A stretch of DNA of 43,498 nt, from positions 1 to 43,498 of the forward strand of contig QCEM01000014.1 in assembly GCA_003280605.1 (NCBI GenBank), given 5' to 3'. The translations under genes were made by a program, and so were the position numbers. This DNA is from SAR116 cluster bacterium AG-355-O21 (GTDB lineage: Bacteria; Pseudomonadota; Alphaproteobacteria; Thalassobaculales; Thalassobaculaceae). Below the pieces are notes generated by a model. It ran no database searches, was not told the origin of the DNA, and saw only the letters and a program-made list of their open reading frames with translations. This document shows, one piece after another, positions 36,113-43,498 of this stretch. The stretch's first letter is position 1; each line of letters starts with the position of its first letter.

Positions 36113-36691
36113 TTACTTCACAAAGGTTTCTTCAGATATTTCTTCTTCAACTGTTTTGATGCCGGCAATCCGAGACACCGTGAGCCAGTCTTTTCGCAGC
36201 AGAGCGAACAAGCCATAAATCACCAAGAAAACCAGGCAGACCAAGAAAAACGCCAGCCCACTAAGCCAAAAGACCTGCGGAATCCAGAGCGGTGTCGCAA
36301 GGGTGGTTTGGGCACTGGAATTATATTCCAGATTCTCCACGAACATCTCAAAGCCGCTGACGGTCAGCAAATAGACATAATAGGCGAGAAGCATCATGCC
36401 GATCACATCCAGAACCGCGCGTGGCTTGATGGACAGCGTGTTATACAGCGCATCGATACGAATATTTGAGCGATTTAGCAGGCAGAAGGAATATGCCCAG
36501 GTGGTCGCGGCGGCAAACACATAGCCGGTAATTTCATCGGATCCACTTAAGGTCAGGCCAAACAATTTGCGAAAGATCACATCGAGTGTGACCATGATAG
36601 CTGACAACAACAGCGCAAAGCCGCCCAGCCAAACTGCGACCTGCGAAATATTTTTAAAGCCGCCGTGCAGCCGCTCGAATACTGCGCTCAT
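36113..36691 (-). CDS. dctQ: TRAP transporter small permease (DctQ-type)
   Basis: The small membrane subunit of the TRAP transporter, 192 residues, with four predicted membrane segments. Typical elements are GGFALLLSAIMVTLDVIFRKLFG, GSDEITGYVFAAATTWAYSFCLLNRSNIRID in parts, and LVCLVFLVIYGLFALLRKDW. GGAGG precedes the ATG by 8 bases. It lies between dctP and dctM. A strong stem-loop separates it from dctP. Confidence 0.9.
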   Translation of the reverse strand: MSAVFERLHGGFKNISQVAVWLGGFALLLSAIMVTLDVIFRKLFGLTLSGSDEITGYVFAAATTWAYSFCLLNRSNIRIDALYNTLSIKPRAVLDVIGMMLLAYYVYLLTVSGFEMFVENLEYNSSAQTTLATPLWIPQVFWLSGLAFFLVCLVFLVIYGLFALLRKDWLTVSRIAGIKTVEEEISEETFVK

Positions 36692-36748
36692 TGATCATGC
36701 CTCCGCCTGTAGCATCGCCGCCAAGGTATTATCTGTCCCGTTGTAACG

Positions 36749-36779
36749 GCGCGCACCAAGGCAAGGCCCTGGTGCGCGC
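36749..36779 (-). promoter_or_regulatory. Intercistronic stem-loop between dctP and dctQ
   Basis: GCGCGCACCA (36749-36758) and TGGTGCGCGC (36770-36779) form a perfect 10-bp GC-rich stem with an 11-base loop. On the minus (transcribed) strand it comes 16 bases after the dctP stop and is not followed by a T tract, so it is not a typical intrinsic terminator for this operon. The position fits an mRNA-stabilising or attenuating hairpin that lets more binding protein than permease be made. On the plus strand it is followed by T residues, but no plus-strand gene ends there. Confidence 0.65.
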
Positions 36780-36795
36780 AATATTTTTTGCCGGT

Positions 36796-37872
36796 TTACT
36801 CGCTCGCTGTTAAGCCAACAACTTTACCGACTGTCGCATTCCACTCTTCGGTGCAGGTCTTGCCGCAACGCTTGGCCCAACGCTTCAGAACGACGTTCTC
36901 AGCAATGTCTTTCAGCATGGCTTGGTCTTTTGCCGAAGGTGTGATCGGAATCATGCCGCCTGGCTCACCATAGGTGCAAGGACCGCTGGCGTTACAGTCC
37001 ATGCCGGCTTGGTCAAGGCTGCTTTCAAAGGCCCAAAGCTCATCTTCAAGCTTTTTACCTTCGGACATGATCAGATCTTGAGTCTCTTTGTTGAAATCGT
37101 TCCAAATATCCATGTTGATCGCGGTAAAGGTGGCAGCATAGCCAACCCGAACCCGGATATTGTGAGTCACGACCTGCCACCATTTGGCGTTATAGGCCGG
37201 CATGGTGCCGGTGATGCCGCAGTCGGCAACGCCTTTTTGCAGGGCAGGAACAACTTCGGCGAAAGCAATCGTCACGGCGCTGGCGTTCATGCCTTCGATG
37301 AAATCACCAAGGGTCCGGCTGTAGGTCCGGATTTTCTTGCCGGCCATGTCGGTCAGAGCAACGTTTTTGATGCTTTTGTCTTTAAGGTTGCACCACAGCT
37401 GCTGGCTGGGGAAGGTATAAATATTGATCAGCTTGGAGTTATATTTGTCGGCCAATTCCCGCTCGATGATCGGCCGATAAGCATTAACGGCTTTACGATA
37501 GGTCGGGAAATCCTGGATCACGCCGGCCAAATCGATGCCTTCCAGCTCGGGGCTTGCTTTGGCGCTGTAGCTTGTCAATGCGTGAACCGCATCAAAGGCA
37601 CCTTTTTTCAGGCCTGACATGACCTCATAACCTTTAATACCCAACTCGGTATAAGGTTTTGCGTTAGCGGTCAGTTTGCCGCCGGAGGCTTTTGGCAATT
37701 GTTCGTTCCAGAACTTGCTTTCATAAGACTTCCAGTTTTCCAGGAAGCCCCAGGTGCCGACCACCTCGAAGTTATATTTCTGGACTTCAGCTTGAGCAGG
37801 CATGGTTGCGGCAACAGCGCCGAACATCCCCAGCGCCAGCGCTGATGTTAAAATTTTCATCCGTGTTTGCAT
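36796..37872 (-). CDS. dctP: TRAP transporter solute-binding protein (DctP-type)
   Basis: A 358-residue periplasmic binding protein with an N-terminal signal peptide (MKILTSALALGMFGAVAATM, cleavage near AQA-E). DctP-family features are GTWGFLENWKSYESKFWNEQ, TYSRTLGDFIEGMNASAVTI, EVVPALQKGVADCGITG and FNKETQDLIMSEGKKLEDELW. It contains five cysteines toward the centre and C-terminus, possibly disulfide-bonded after export. AAGGGAGAGAG precedes the first ATG. The ligand is unknown; neighbours (DUF1445, amidase, TSUP) suggest an organic acid or amide (inference). Confidence 0.93.
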   Translation of the reverse strand: MQTRMKILTSALALGMFGAVAATMPAQAEVQKYNFEVVGTWGFLENWKSYESKFWNEQLPKASGGKLTANAKPYTELGIKGYEVMSGLKKGAFDAVHALTSYSAKASPELEGIDLAGVIQDFPTYRKAVNAYRPIIERELADKYNSKLINIYTFPSQQLWCNLKDKSIKNVALTDMAGKKIRTYSRTLGDFIEGMNASAVTIAFAEVVPALQKGVADCGITGTMPAYNAKWWQVVTHNIRVRVGYAATFTAINMDIWNDFNKETQDLIMSEGKKLEDELWAFESSLDQAGMDCNASGPCTYGEPGGMIPITPSAKDQAMLKDIAENVVLKRWAKRCGKTCTEEWNATVGKVVGLTASE

Positions 37873-38006
37873 CTTTCTCTCTCCCTTTTGACGTGTCTTG
37901 AAGTCGCGCCTTCCGGTGCTGTTTTTATGAAAGTTTAGTCAACAATTCCCTCACATATCGCAGAGGTAATCATAGAACCTTGGGTTTGGCTAACGGCAAA
38001 ATCACA

Positions 38007-38825
38007 CTAGCGATCATTTGCCCCATGGGACGGGATATCGGTGACCAGCATCGATCCCGGCGTGTGCGTGATACAGATCGATGGCCGAGCCTGTACCACG
38101 GTCCGCTGCGGTGTTACCCCGCAGGCCCAAAAAACCGGCACCTGATCGTCACCGATAACTTGTGGATCACCTAAGTCCGGCTTGTTGATATCGGCAATCC
38201 CAATCTCAGCCGGATCGCCGATATGCACCGGGGTACCATGGCCATTTGGAAACCGCGCCGTAATCTCACAAGCGCGAATAGCATGGGCGTGGCTCATCGG
38301 CCGCATCGAGACAACCATGCCGCCACCAAACTTGCCTGCGGGCGTCGTTTCAATATTGGTGTAAAACATTGAAACCGTGAGGTTTTTCTCCCAATGCTGC
38401 AGCGGGATACCGCCGTCAACCAGGGCCGCTTCAAAAGTGAACGAGCAGCCAACCACAAAGGCGACCATGTCATCGGTCCATAGATCCCGGATGTCGCTCA
38501 CCTGAGCGCTCAATTCACCATCACGAAAAACATTGTAGCTGCCAATATCGGTACGAATATCAACATCCTGTCCTAAGGTATGCAGGATGGGGTCGCCCTT
38601 ATCGGATACGCCAACCAACGGGCAGGGCTTTGGATTACGCTGGCAATAGCGGAAAAAATCCATTGCCCAATCGCCAGGCAGCACCACCAGATTACCCTGC
38701 AGGTAGCCAGGTGCTAAACCAGCGGTATGGCCAGGATGCTGACCATTGCGGATCAATTGCCGCACCGCTGCCGGATCGGCAAGATTGATCTGATCAACAT
38801 TATCGGTTCGCATTTGAACAGTCAT
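38007..38825 (-). CDS. DUF1445 family putative hydro-lyase
   Basis: A 272-residue DUF1445 protein. Family stretches include HTAGLAPGYLQGNLVVLP, FCQRNPKPCPLVGVSDKG-type FRYCQRNPKPCPLVGVS, DIRDLWTDDMVAFVVGCSFTFEAAL, MYRTNI-like MFYTNIETTPAG, VVSMRPMSHAHAIRA, PVHIGDPAEIGI, FWACGVTPQ and ITHTPGSMLVTDI. Relatives include human D-glutamate cyclase and annotated hydro-lyases; the substrate here is unknown. The ATG at 38825 follows GGAGGAG; the ATG at 38837 is upstream of that site and unlikely. A 17-bp palindrome lies 28-44 bases before the start, and the TRAP genes follow in the same direction. Confidence 0.85.
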   Translation of the reverse strand: MTVQMRTDNVDQINLADPAAVRQLIRNGQHPGHTAGLAPGYLQGNLVVLPGDWAMDFFRYCQRNPKPCPLVGVSDKGDPILHTLGQDVDIRTDIGSYNVFRDGELSAQVSDIRDLWTDDMVAFVVGCSFTFEAALVDGGIPLQHWEKNLTVSMFYTNIETTPAGKFGGGMVVSMRPMSHAHAIRACEITARFPNGHGTPVHIGDPAEIGIADINKPDLGDPQVIGDDQVPVFWACGVTPQRTVVQARPSICITHTPGSMLVTDIPSHGANDR

Positions 38826-38852
38826 AGGCTCCTCCATTTATCGAGCTTAACA

Positions 38853-38869
38853 CATAAATTTAATTTATG
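38853..38869. promoter_or_regulatory. 17-bp palindrome upstream of the DUF1445 gene
   Basis: CATAAATT-T-AATTTATG is a perfect inverted repeat with a single central base. It sits in an unusually AT-rich stretch (about 38850-38940) of the 227-base gap between the DUF1445 start and the TSUP stop. Its place just upstream of the ribosome-binding site suggests an operator of a dimeric regulator for the DUF1445-TRAP genes; no regulator gene is adjacent. Confidence 0.45.
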
Positions 38870-39064
38870 AATTTCGTTTTTCACTTTTCCGCCCGACACT
38901 ATTTTTTCAATATATCAGACAGTTGCAACTTATTTTTTACACTGCCGTCGATCAAAACTTTTCCGCCGTTAAGCGGCTATTCCGGCGTTTAACAAGCGTG
39001 CGGGCGTCAACCGGGCAGCCGTCGCAGGCGGTCTCCGACGAACAACGGTTGATTTGAATAAAAC

Positions 39065-39832
39065 CTAGCCGGCGAGGTCTGTGATCATGCGGTTGCCGCT
39101 CGCGGCGATGATGTACAACCCGAGAACAATCAGCGCCCAAAAGAAAATCTGCCGGAAAAGCTGCTCGGACAGGCGCTGCCGCAAGCGCTGACCGGCGGCC
39201 ATCCCAATCATCGCCGGAATTAACGCAACAGCCGATACCAACCCAAGATCGACGGTTAAAAAACGTTGCCCCTGAAGCGCCACCGCCAGCGCCGCCGTGG
39301 ACAGGGTAAATAACATGCCCATGGCTTGAACTAACACATCCCGCGATAAACCAAGCGCTTGCAGATACATCACCCCCGGTACCACGAATGAACCGGTCAT
39401 CCCCGTCAAAACACCATTGATGACCCCGATGAAGGGGCCCACCCAAAGACCCTGTCGTGCGGTCAAGGAAAGCTGCCGGCCAAGCAAGCTGATGGTCCCA
39501 TAGCTGACCAACAAAAACCCCAGTAAGACGACCAACAAATCAATATCCAATTGTCTTAAGGCAAAACTGCCTAACCAGACCGTTACCGCAGCAGCGATAA
39601 AAAACGGCCATAATCGGCTGATTAACGCCCGCCAGTGGCCGCCGACCACGGCCTGCCATAGATTGGTGACAAATGACGGCAGCAGCAGCAGAACCATTGC
39701 TGTCGGCAAATCTAAAATGACCGTTAACAGCGCCAAGCTGACGGTTGGCAGGCCCAGTCCAATCACGCCTTTGACCGCGCCTGCCAGCAAAAACGTGCCG
39801 GCAATGGCCGCCAAAAGCAACGGCTCAAACAT
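39065..39832 (-). CDS. Sulfite exporter TauE/SafE (TSUP) family membrane protein
   Basis: A 255-residue polytopic membrane protein. The TSUP family exports or imports sulfoacetate, sulfite and other anions. Signature stretches are GAVKGVIGLGLPTVSLALL near the N-terminus, GPFIGVINGVLTGMTGSFVVPGVMYLQALGL in two halves (the repeated half), and a C-terminal repeat with MIGMAAGQRLRQRLSEQLFRQIFFWAL. Substrate is unknown. It starts 15 bases downstream of the amidase stop in the same direction, so the two are probably co-transcribed. Confidence 0.9.
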   Translation of the reverse strand: MFEPLLLAAIAGTFLLAGAVKGVIGLGLPTVSLALLTVILDLPTAMVLLLLPSFVTNLWQAVVGGHWRALISRLWPFFIAAAVTVWLGSFALRQLDIDLLVVLLGFLLVSYGTISLLGRQLSLTARQGLWVGPFIGVINGVLTGMTGSFVVPGVMYLQALGLSRDVLVQAMGMLFTLSTAALAVALQGQRFLTVDLGLVSAVALIPAMIGMAAGQRLRQRLSEQLFRQIFFWALIVLGLYIIAASGNRMITDLAG

Positions 39833-39847
39833 CTGCGCGGCCTGTCC

Positions 39848-41287
39848 TCAAGCGCGTAATCCTTGGCGTTGCCATAAAGTCTGCACCGCGATACCGCTGG
39901 CGCGTTCTAGCACTTCGGCGGCATCAAGGGTCAGATCTTCGCGGAAACGGCGACCGACAAGCTGGACCGAAATCGGTAAATCATTATGGAAGCCGGCCGG
40001 CGCAATCGCTGCCGGTAGCCCGAGAAAATTGATCACCCAGCTGTATACCGCGCTGGCAAAGATATCCTCGACTTCTGCGCCGCCCCGGGTGTCCTCATCC
40101 CATTCATAGCTTGGCCGCATCATGAACGGCGTTAAGATCAGCGGATAGGTTTCCGCAAACACATTCCAGGCCCGGGTGTAGCGGGTGCGCCGGGACATCG
40201 CGTGCAGCAGATCGACAGGTTCAAAAACCTTAAAGATGTCATAACTTTGACGGAAAATTTCCTGCATGGTGGCGCTGCCCATCGCCGCCACCATCTCACC
40301 CATGAACAGTTTTACATCGCCAAACAAGGCCGCCAGTGCATGATTGGCAGCTTCCCGCAGCAGCGGTGGGTCAACCTCCTCAACCACATAGCCTGCAGCC
40401 TGTAAAACCTCGGCGGCAGTGTCGATGGCCGCTGTGATCGCCGGGTCAATCGGATAACCATTTGTTTCCCGCGCCACCGCAACCTTAATCGGTTGCGCCT
40501 CCGGCGGGCCGTCAAAAGGTACCGGCATTTGCCAAGGATCGCGCGGGTCATGCGCTGACATCACTTTTGTTGCCAAGCGCACGTCGCGCATTTCACGGGC
40601 GATGATTCCTTGAGTCGACATCATCTGCGCCAAAAGCGAACGTTCGCTCGGTGCCGAAGGGTTATAAGCAGGCACCCTGCCAAAGGTTGGCCGGATCGTC
40701 GCAAGACCGCACATAAATGCCGGAAAGCGCAGCGAGCCGCCAATATCATTACCATGGGCGATCGGCCCAAAGCCGGCCGCAAGCGCCGCCGAGGCACCGC
40801 CGGACGAACCGCCAGGCGACCGCATGTCATCCCAAGGGTTTAAGGTTCGGCCATGCAATGGATTATCGGTTGTCGCCCGAAACGAGAATTCCGGCGTATT
40901 GGTGCGACCAATCACTATCGCACCGGCTTTTTTTAGATTGCTGACGATCGGCGCGTCATCAGGGGCGATCACATCCTTCAGCGCCGGGACCCCATTGGTG
41001 GTGGCATGGCCTTTTTGATCGACATTCACCTTGATGGTGACAGGCACCCCATGCAGCGGTCCAAGAGGGCCGCTTTTTTGCAGGATTTCATCATGGCTTT
41101 CAGCCTCACCACGGGCCGTCGCCGTCAAATCTTCAACAATCGCGTTGATCCGGCCATTTTCGGCCTGTACGCGCTGACTGACAGCTTCGACTGCTGCAAC
41201 ACAGGAAAGTTCGCCTGCCTGAATAGCAGCGGCCATATCGCAGGCGCTCCACTGCCAAACCGGTGTCGCTAAATCATCATTTGCCAT
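39848..41287 (-). CDS. Amidase (amidase signature family)
   Basis: A 479-residue amidase-signature hydrolase. The catalytic triad is visible as Lys86 in PVTIKVNVDQ, Ser161 in PGGSSGGAS and Ser185 in GNDIGGSLRFP. It differs from the amidase at 10.7 kb in sequence and length, with GRTNTPEFSFRATTDNPLHGRTLNPWD before the second motif. Substrate is unknown. It lies upstream of the TSUP gene and follows the suf operon in the same direction; a ribosome-binding site GGGAAA is close to the ATG. Confidence 0.93.
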   Translation of the reverse strand: MANDDLATPVWQWSACDMAAAIQAGELSCVAAVEAVSQRVQAENGRINAIVEDLTATARGEAESHDEILQKSGPLGPLHGVPVTIKVNVDQKGHATTNGVPALKDVIAPDDAPIVSNLKKAGAIVIGRTNTPEFSFRATTDNPLHGRTLNPWDDMRSPGGSSGGASAALAAGFGPIAHGNDIGGSLRFPAFMCGLATIRPTFGRVPAYNPSAPSERSLLAQMMSTQGIIAREMRDVRLATKVMSAHDPRDPWQMPVPFDGPPEAQPIKVAVARETNGYPIDPAITAAIDTAAEVLQAAGYVVEEVDPPLLREAANHALAALFGDVKLFMGEMVAAMGSATMQEIFRQSYDIFKVFEPVDLLHAMSRRTRYTRAWNVFAETYPLILTPFMMRPSYEWDEDTRGGAEVEDIFASAVYSWVINFLGLPAAIAPAGFHNDLPISVQLVGRRFREDLTLDAAEVLERASGIAVQTLWQRQGLRA

Positions 41288-41365
41288 GTTTCCCGCCCCT
41301 CAACGATTGTGCGATCACAACCGTACCATGGCGGCAGGGAATTTTAAAATCGCTGTTCGGCGGAG

Positions 41366-41737
41366 TTAAGCAAGGGCGGCGTTATCAGCGACGGTGAAAC
41401 TTTCACCACAGCCGCAGCGGGCGATTTCATTCGGATTGGAAAACACAAACCGCGATGACATGGCGCTTTCTTCCCAGTCCATCTGGCTGCCGATAATGAA
41501 CATCACCGAGGTTGGGTCGATGAACAGTTTCACGCCGTTGCTTTCAACCACATCTTCAAATCGGCCTTTATCCTTTGCGTATTCTACAAAGTAGCTCAGA
41601 CCGTTACAGCCAACGGTTTTAACGCCGACGCGCAGGCCAAGAATGCCGTCTTCATTGGCACCCGCCAATAACGACTTAACCCGGTCCGCCGCCTTATCGG
41701 TCAAGGTAATCATCGGCTTTGATGGATCAAACATCAT
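41366..41737 (-). CDS. sufA: Fe-S cluster assembly A-type carrier (SufA/IscA family)
   Basis: A 123-residue A-type Fe-S carrier. The three conserved cysteines are present, Cys44 in TVGCNGLSY and Cys108 and Cys110 in RCGCGESF. It shows ITLTDKAADRVKSLL and FIDPTSVMFIIGSQMDW. It receives and transfers Fe-S clusters to target enzymes. GAAGG precedes two adjacent ATG codons. It follows sufT by 43 bases and is the last gene of the suf run seen here. Confidence 0.95.
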   Translation of the reverse strand: MMFDPSKPMITLTDKAADRVKSLLAGANEDGILGLRVGVKTVGCNGLSYFVEYAKDKGRFEDVVESNGVKLFIDPTSVMFIIGSQMDWEESAMSSRFVFSNPNEIARCGCGESFTVADNAALA

Positions 41738-41780
41738 CCTTCTCCCAAATCATCGACGCAGTATAACCGAAGCACATAAC

Positions 41781-42191
41781 TTAGAACATATCTAAGGCGA
41801 GACGGGCATCTTCCGTCATCAGATCCGGCGACCATGACGGCTCCCAAGTAAGCTCGATCACCACTTCCCCGGTCCCGGCAACGGCTGCCGCCGCATCGGC
41901 CACTTGCTGCGGCAAGATGCCGGCAACAGGACAGCCGGGGGTGGTCAACGTCATGACCACATGGATATCACCGCTGTCGGCTATTTTGGTCTCATAGACC
42001 AACCCAAGATCATAGATGTTAACGGGAATTTCCGGATCATAAACGGTCCGGAACGCCTCGATCACCTCGGCTTCGGCAGCCACGGCGGTGCCGGCGTCCA
42101 AGGGGCCACCGGCACGGGCAACAATGCCGGCTTCAATCGGTCCCATATCAGGCATCATGGGCGGCGACATAAAGGGGTTTCCAGGGATCAT
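41781..42191 (-). CDS. sufT: SufT / DUF59 Fe-S maturation protein
   Basis: A 136-residue MIP18/DUF59 protein found in SUF operons, where SufT helps mature Fe-S proteins. Signature parts are EAFRTVYDPEIPVNIYDLGLVYE and VVMTLTTPGCPVAGILPQQV, with the reactive cysteine in TPGCP, plus VIELTWEPSWSPDLMTEDARL. An N-terminal Met/Pro-rich extension of about 30 residues precedes the domain. Its ATG overlaps the sufS stop (ATGA). It is the third gene in a sufD-sufS-sufT-sufA order. Confidence 0.92.
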   Translation of the reverse strand: MIPGNPFMSPPMMPDMGPIEAGIVARAGGPLDAGTAVAAEAEVIEAFRTVYDPEIPVNIYDLGLVYETKIADSGDIHVVMTLTTPGCPVAGILPQQVADAAAAVAGTGEVVIELTWEPSWSPDLMTEDARLALDMF

Positions 42192-43417
42192 CGGGCAAAT
42201 ATCTCCTTGACCTTTTCAAGGCTGGCAACCAGCCGGTCGGCATCATCACGGGTGTTATACATACCAAAACTTGCCCGCGCCGCCGATGGAATTTCAAACC
42301 GATCAATGAGTGGTTGGGCACAGTGATGACCGGCGCGGATGGCAACCCCGGTTTGATCGACAATGGTGGCAATGTCATGGGGGTGGGCGCAATCCATCAC
42401 GAATGAGATAACCGAACCCTTGCCGGCCGCCGTCCCAATCAAACGCACGCCGTCAACGGCGCTGAGCTTTTGAGTGGTGTAGTTCAGCAAGTCCTGCTCA
42501 TGCGCCGCGATGGCGGCAATACCGATCGACCGCACATAGTCGATGGCAGCACCGAGGCCAATTGCCTGAGCAATCGGCGGTGTCCCGGCCTCAAATTTAT
42601 GTGGCAGCTCAGCCCAAGTGGTTTTCGCAAAGGTCACCCGCTCGATCATATCACCGCCACTTTGATATGGCGGCATGGCCTCCAGCAGATGCGCTTTACC
42701 ATAGAGCACACCGATCCCCGATGGGCCATATAATTTATGCCCTGAGAAGGCGTAGAAATCACAATCCAGGTCTTGCACGTCGATGGTGATATGGGTGATC
42801 CCTTGACAACCATCAATCATTATGACCGCCCCTTGCTGATGGGCGAGACGGGCCATTTCCTTGATGGGAAGCACCGTTCCCAGGACATTTGAGACATGGG
42901 TGACAGCAACGATTTTGGTGCGTTCGCTCAGCAGCGCCGTAAAATCGTCTAAATGGAAAGCACCCTCATCATCGACCGGGATAACTTTCAGGACGGCGCC
43001 TTTTTCTTCACACAACAGCTGCCAGGGAACGATATTGGAGTGATGTTCCGCATAGGAAATAATAATTTCATCTCCGGCTTGCAGATTCTGCCGGCCCCAA
43101 CTCCCGGCGACCAGATTGATAGCATCGGTCGCACCTTTGGTATAAATCACCTCACGCACATCGTCGGCATTGATAAAGGCACGGATTTTCTCGCGTGCGC
43201 CCTCATAGGCGGCGGTTGCGTGTTCACTCAGATAATGCAGGCCGCGATGCACATTGGCATAGCTGGTTTCATAAACATCGCTGACCCGATCAATCACCTG
43301 TCGGGGTTTCTGCGCCGAGGCGGCGGAATCCAAAAACACCAATGATTGGCCGCGAATTTCTTCGCTCAGAATTGGGAAATCGGCACGAATTTTCTCAACG
43401 TCATACATCATGTTCAT
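42188..43417 (-). CDS. sufS: Cysteine desulfurase SufS
   Basis: SufS takes sulfur from cysteine for SUF Fe-S assembly. The 409-residue PLP enzyme has Lys228 in FSGHKLYGPSG (PLP attachment), the substrate-binding HHSNIVPW and TKGATDAINLVA, and Cys366 in AGHHCAQPL as the catalytic persulfide cysteine. Phenotype as a type II desulfurase is inferred from this pattern. The ATG at 43417 follows GGAGGTAAGCAC, a strong ribosome-binding site, and overlaps the sufD stop (ATGA). A TTG at 43447 is a poorer start. Confidence 0.96.
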   Translation of the reverse strand: MNMMYDVEKIRADFPILSEEIRGQSLVFLDSAASAQKPRQVIDRVSDVYETSYANVHRGLHYLSEHATAAYEGAREKIRAFINADDVREVIYTKGATDAINLVAGSWGRQNLQAGDEIIISYAEHHSNIVPWQLLCEEKGAVLKVIPVDDEGAFHLDDFTALLSERTKIVAVTHVSNVLGTVLPIKEMARLAHQQGAVIMIDGCQGITHITIDVQDLDCDFYAFSGHKLYGPSGIGVLYGKAHLLEAMPPYQSGGDMIERVTFAKTTWAELPHKFEAGTPPIAQAIGLGAAIDYVRSIGIAAIAAHEQDLLNYTTQKLSAVDGVRLIGTAAGKGSVISFVMDCAHPHDIATIVDQTGVAIRAGHHCAQPLIDRFEIPSAARASFGMYNTRDDADRLVASLEKVKEIFAR

Positions 43418-43498
43418 GTGCTTACCTCCGTCTGCGTTGTTAACCAATCACGCACCGCACCGCTAAACGCGTCACGCACAATCGCCGCGCCAATGCCG
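43414..43498 (-). CDS. sufD: SufD, C-terminal end (cut by window edge)
   Basis: The last 27 codons of an upstream gene read GIGAAIVRDAFSGAVRDW in part, then end in TEVST with a TGA that overlaps the sufS ATG. The pattern of a short amphipathic stretch with RDAF matches the SufD C-terminus, and sufD upstream of sufS is the usual order. The assignment rests on position more than on the short sequence. Confidence 0.6.
   Translation of the reverse strand, partial: GIGAAIVRDAFSGAVRDWLTTQTEVST

Noticed and set aside
37873-38006. Possible TTGACT promoter element before dctP
   Set aside because: No -10 element at suitable spacing could be found.

Overview
The window is chromosomal DNA of an alphaproteobacterium, probably a marine or otherwise heterotrophic Rhodospirillales- or SAR116-like lineage. 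This placement is inferred from gene content only. The markers are a COQ9-family protein next to def, the purE-purK pair beside a DUF465 protein, rpsU opposite def, a class II DAHP synthase, a sufD-sufS-sufT-sufA order, heterotetrameric sarcosine oxidase, a TRAP transporter and the BoxBC/BoxR benzoyl-CoA pathway. Genes are densely packed with many ATGA overlaps. I saw no tRNA, rRNA, insertion sequence, phage gene or CRISPR array.

Layout. 0-6 kb: the 5' part of an acyl-CoA ligase, surE, an APH-family phosphotransferase with an ornithine-cyclodeaminase-family gene, phhB, and an SDR/MFS pair. 6-10 kb: housekeeping genes rpsU, def, COQ9, purK, purE and a DUF465 protein. 10-12.4 kb: DUF2848 protein, amidase and a small second DUF465-like ORF. 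12.4-16.2 kb: an acyl-CoA synthetase divergent from a propionyl-CoA synthetase (prpE). 16.2-21.4 kb: soxBDAG sarcosine oxidase operon. 21.5-27.6 kb: the most distinctive locus, boxR-boxC-boxB followed by an adrenodoxin-reductase-type NADPH oxidoreductase, with a divergent flavodoxin. 27.5-34.6 kb: alpha/beta hydrolase, a cysteine-dioxygenase-type cupin, uvrB, a glutamine amidotransferase, a nicotinate phosphoribosyltransferase-family protein and class II DAHP synthase. 34.8-41.3 kb: an apparent catabolic island of TRAP transporter (dctPQM), DUF1445 hydro-lyase-like protein, TSUP exporter and amidase. 41.3-43.5 kb: the end of the suf Fe-S operon.

How the genes work together. The box locus should convert benzoyl-CoA through its 2,3-epoxide to a ring-opened product. 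No BoxA-type reductase, benzoate-CoA ligase or BoxD is visible. The reductase directly downstream of boxB and the flavodoxin beside boxR are therefore candidates for an alternative electron supply to the di-iron oxygenase BoxB. The gap between boxR and boxC carries a perfect TGCA-N6-TGCA palindrome, the operator form known for BzdR/BoxR regulators. Other candidate control elements are an 18-bp palindrome within a promoter-like spacer upstream of the APH-family gene, a 17-bp palindrome upstream of the DUF1445 gene, a 10-bp-stem hairpin between dctP and dctQ, a tandem 16-bp repeat before purE, and an intrinsic terminator after rpsU. All functions are predictions from sequence; no database search was run.
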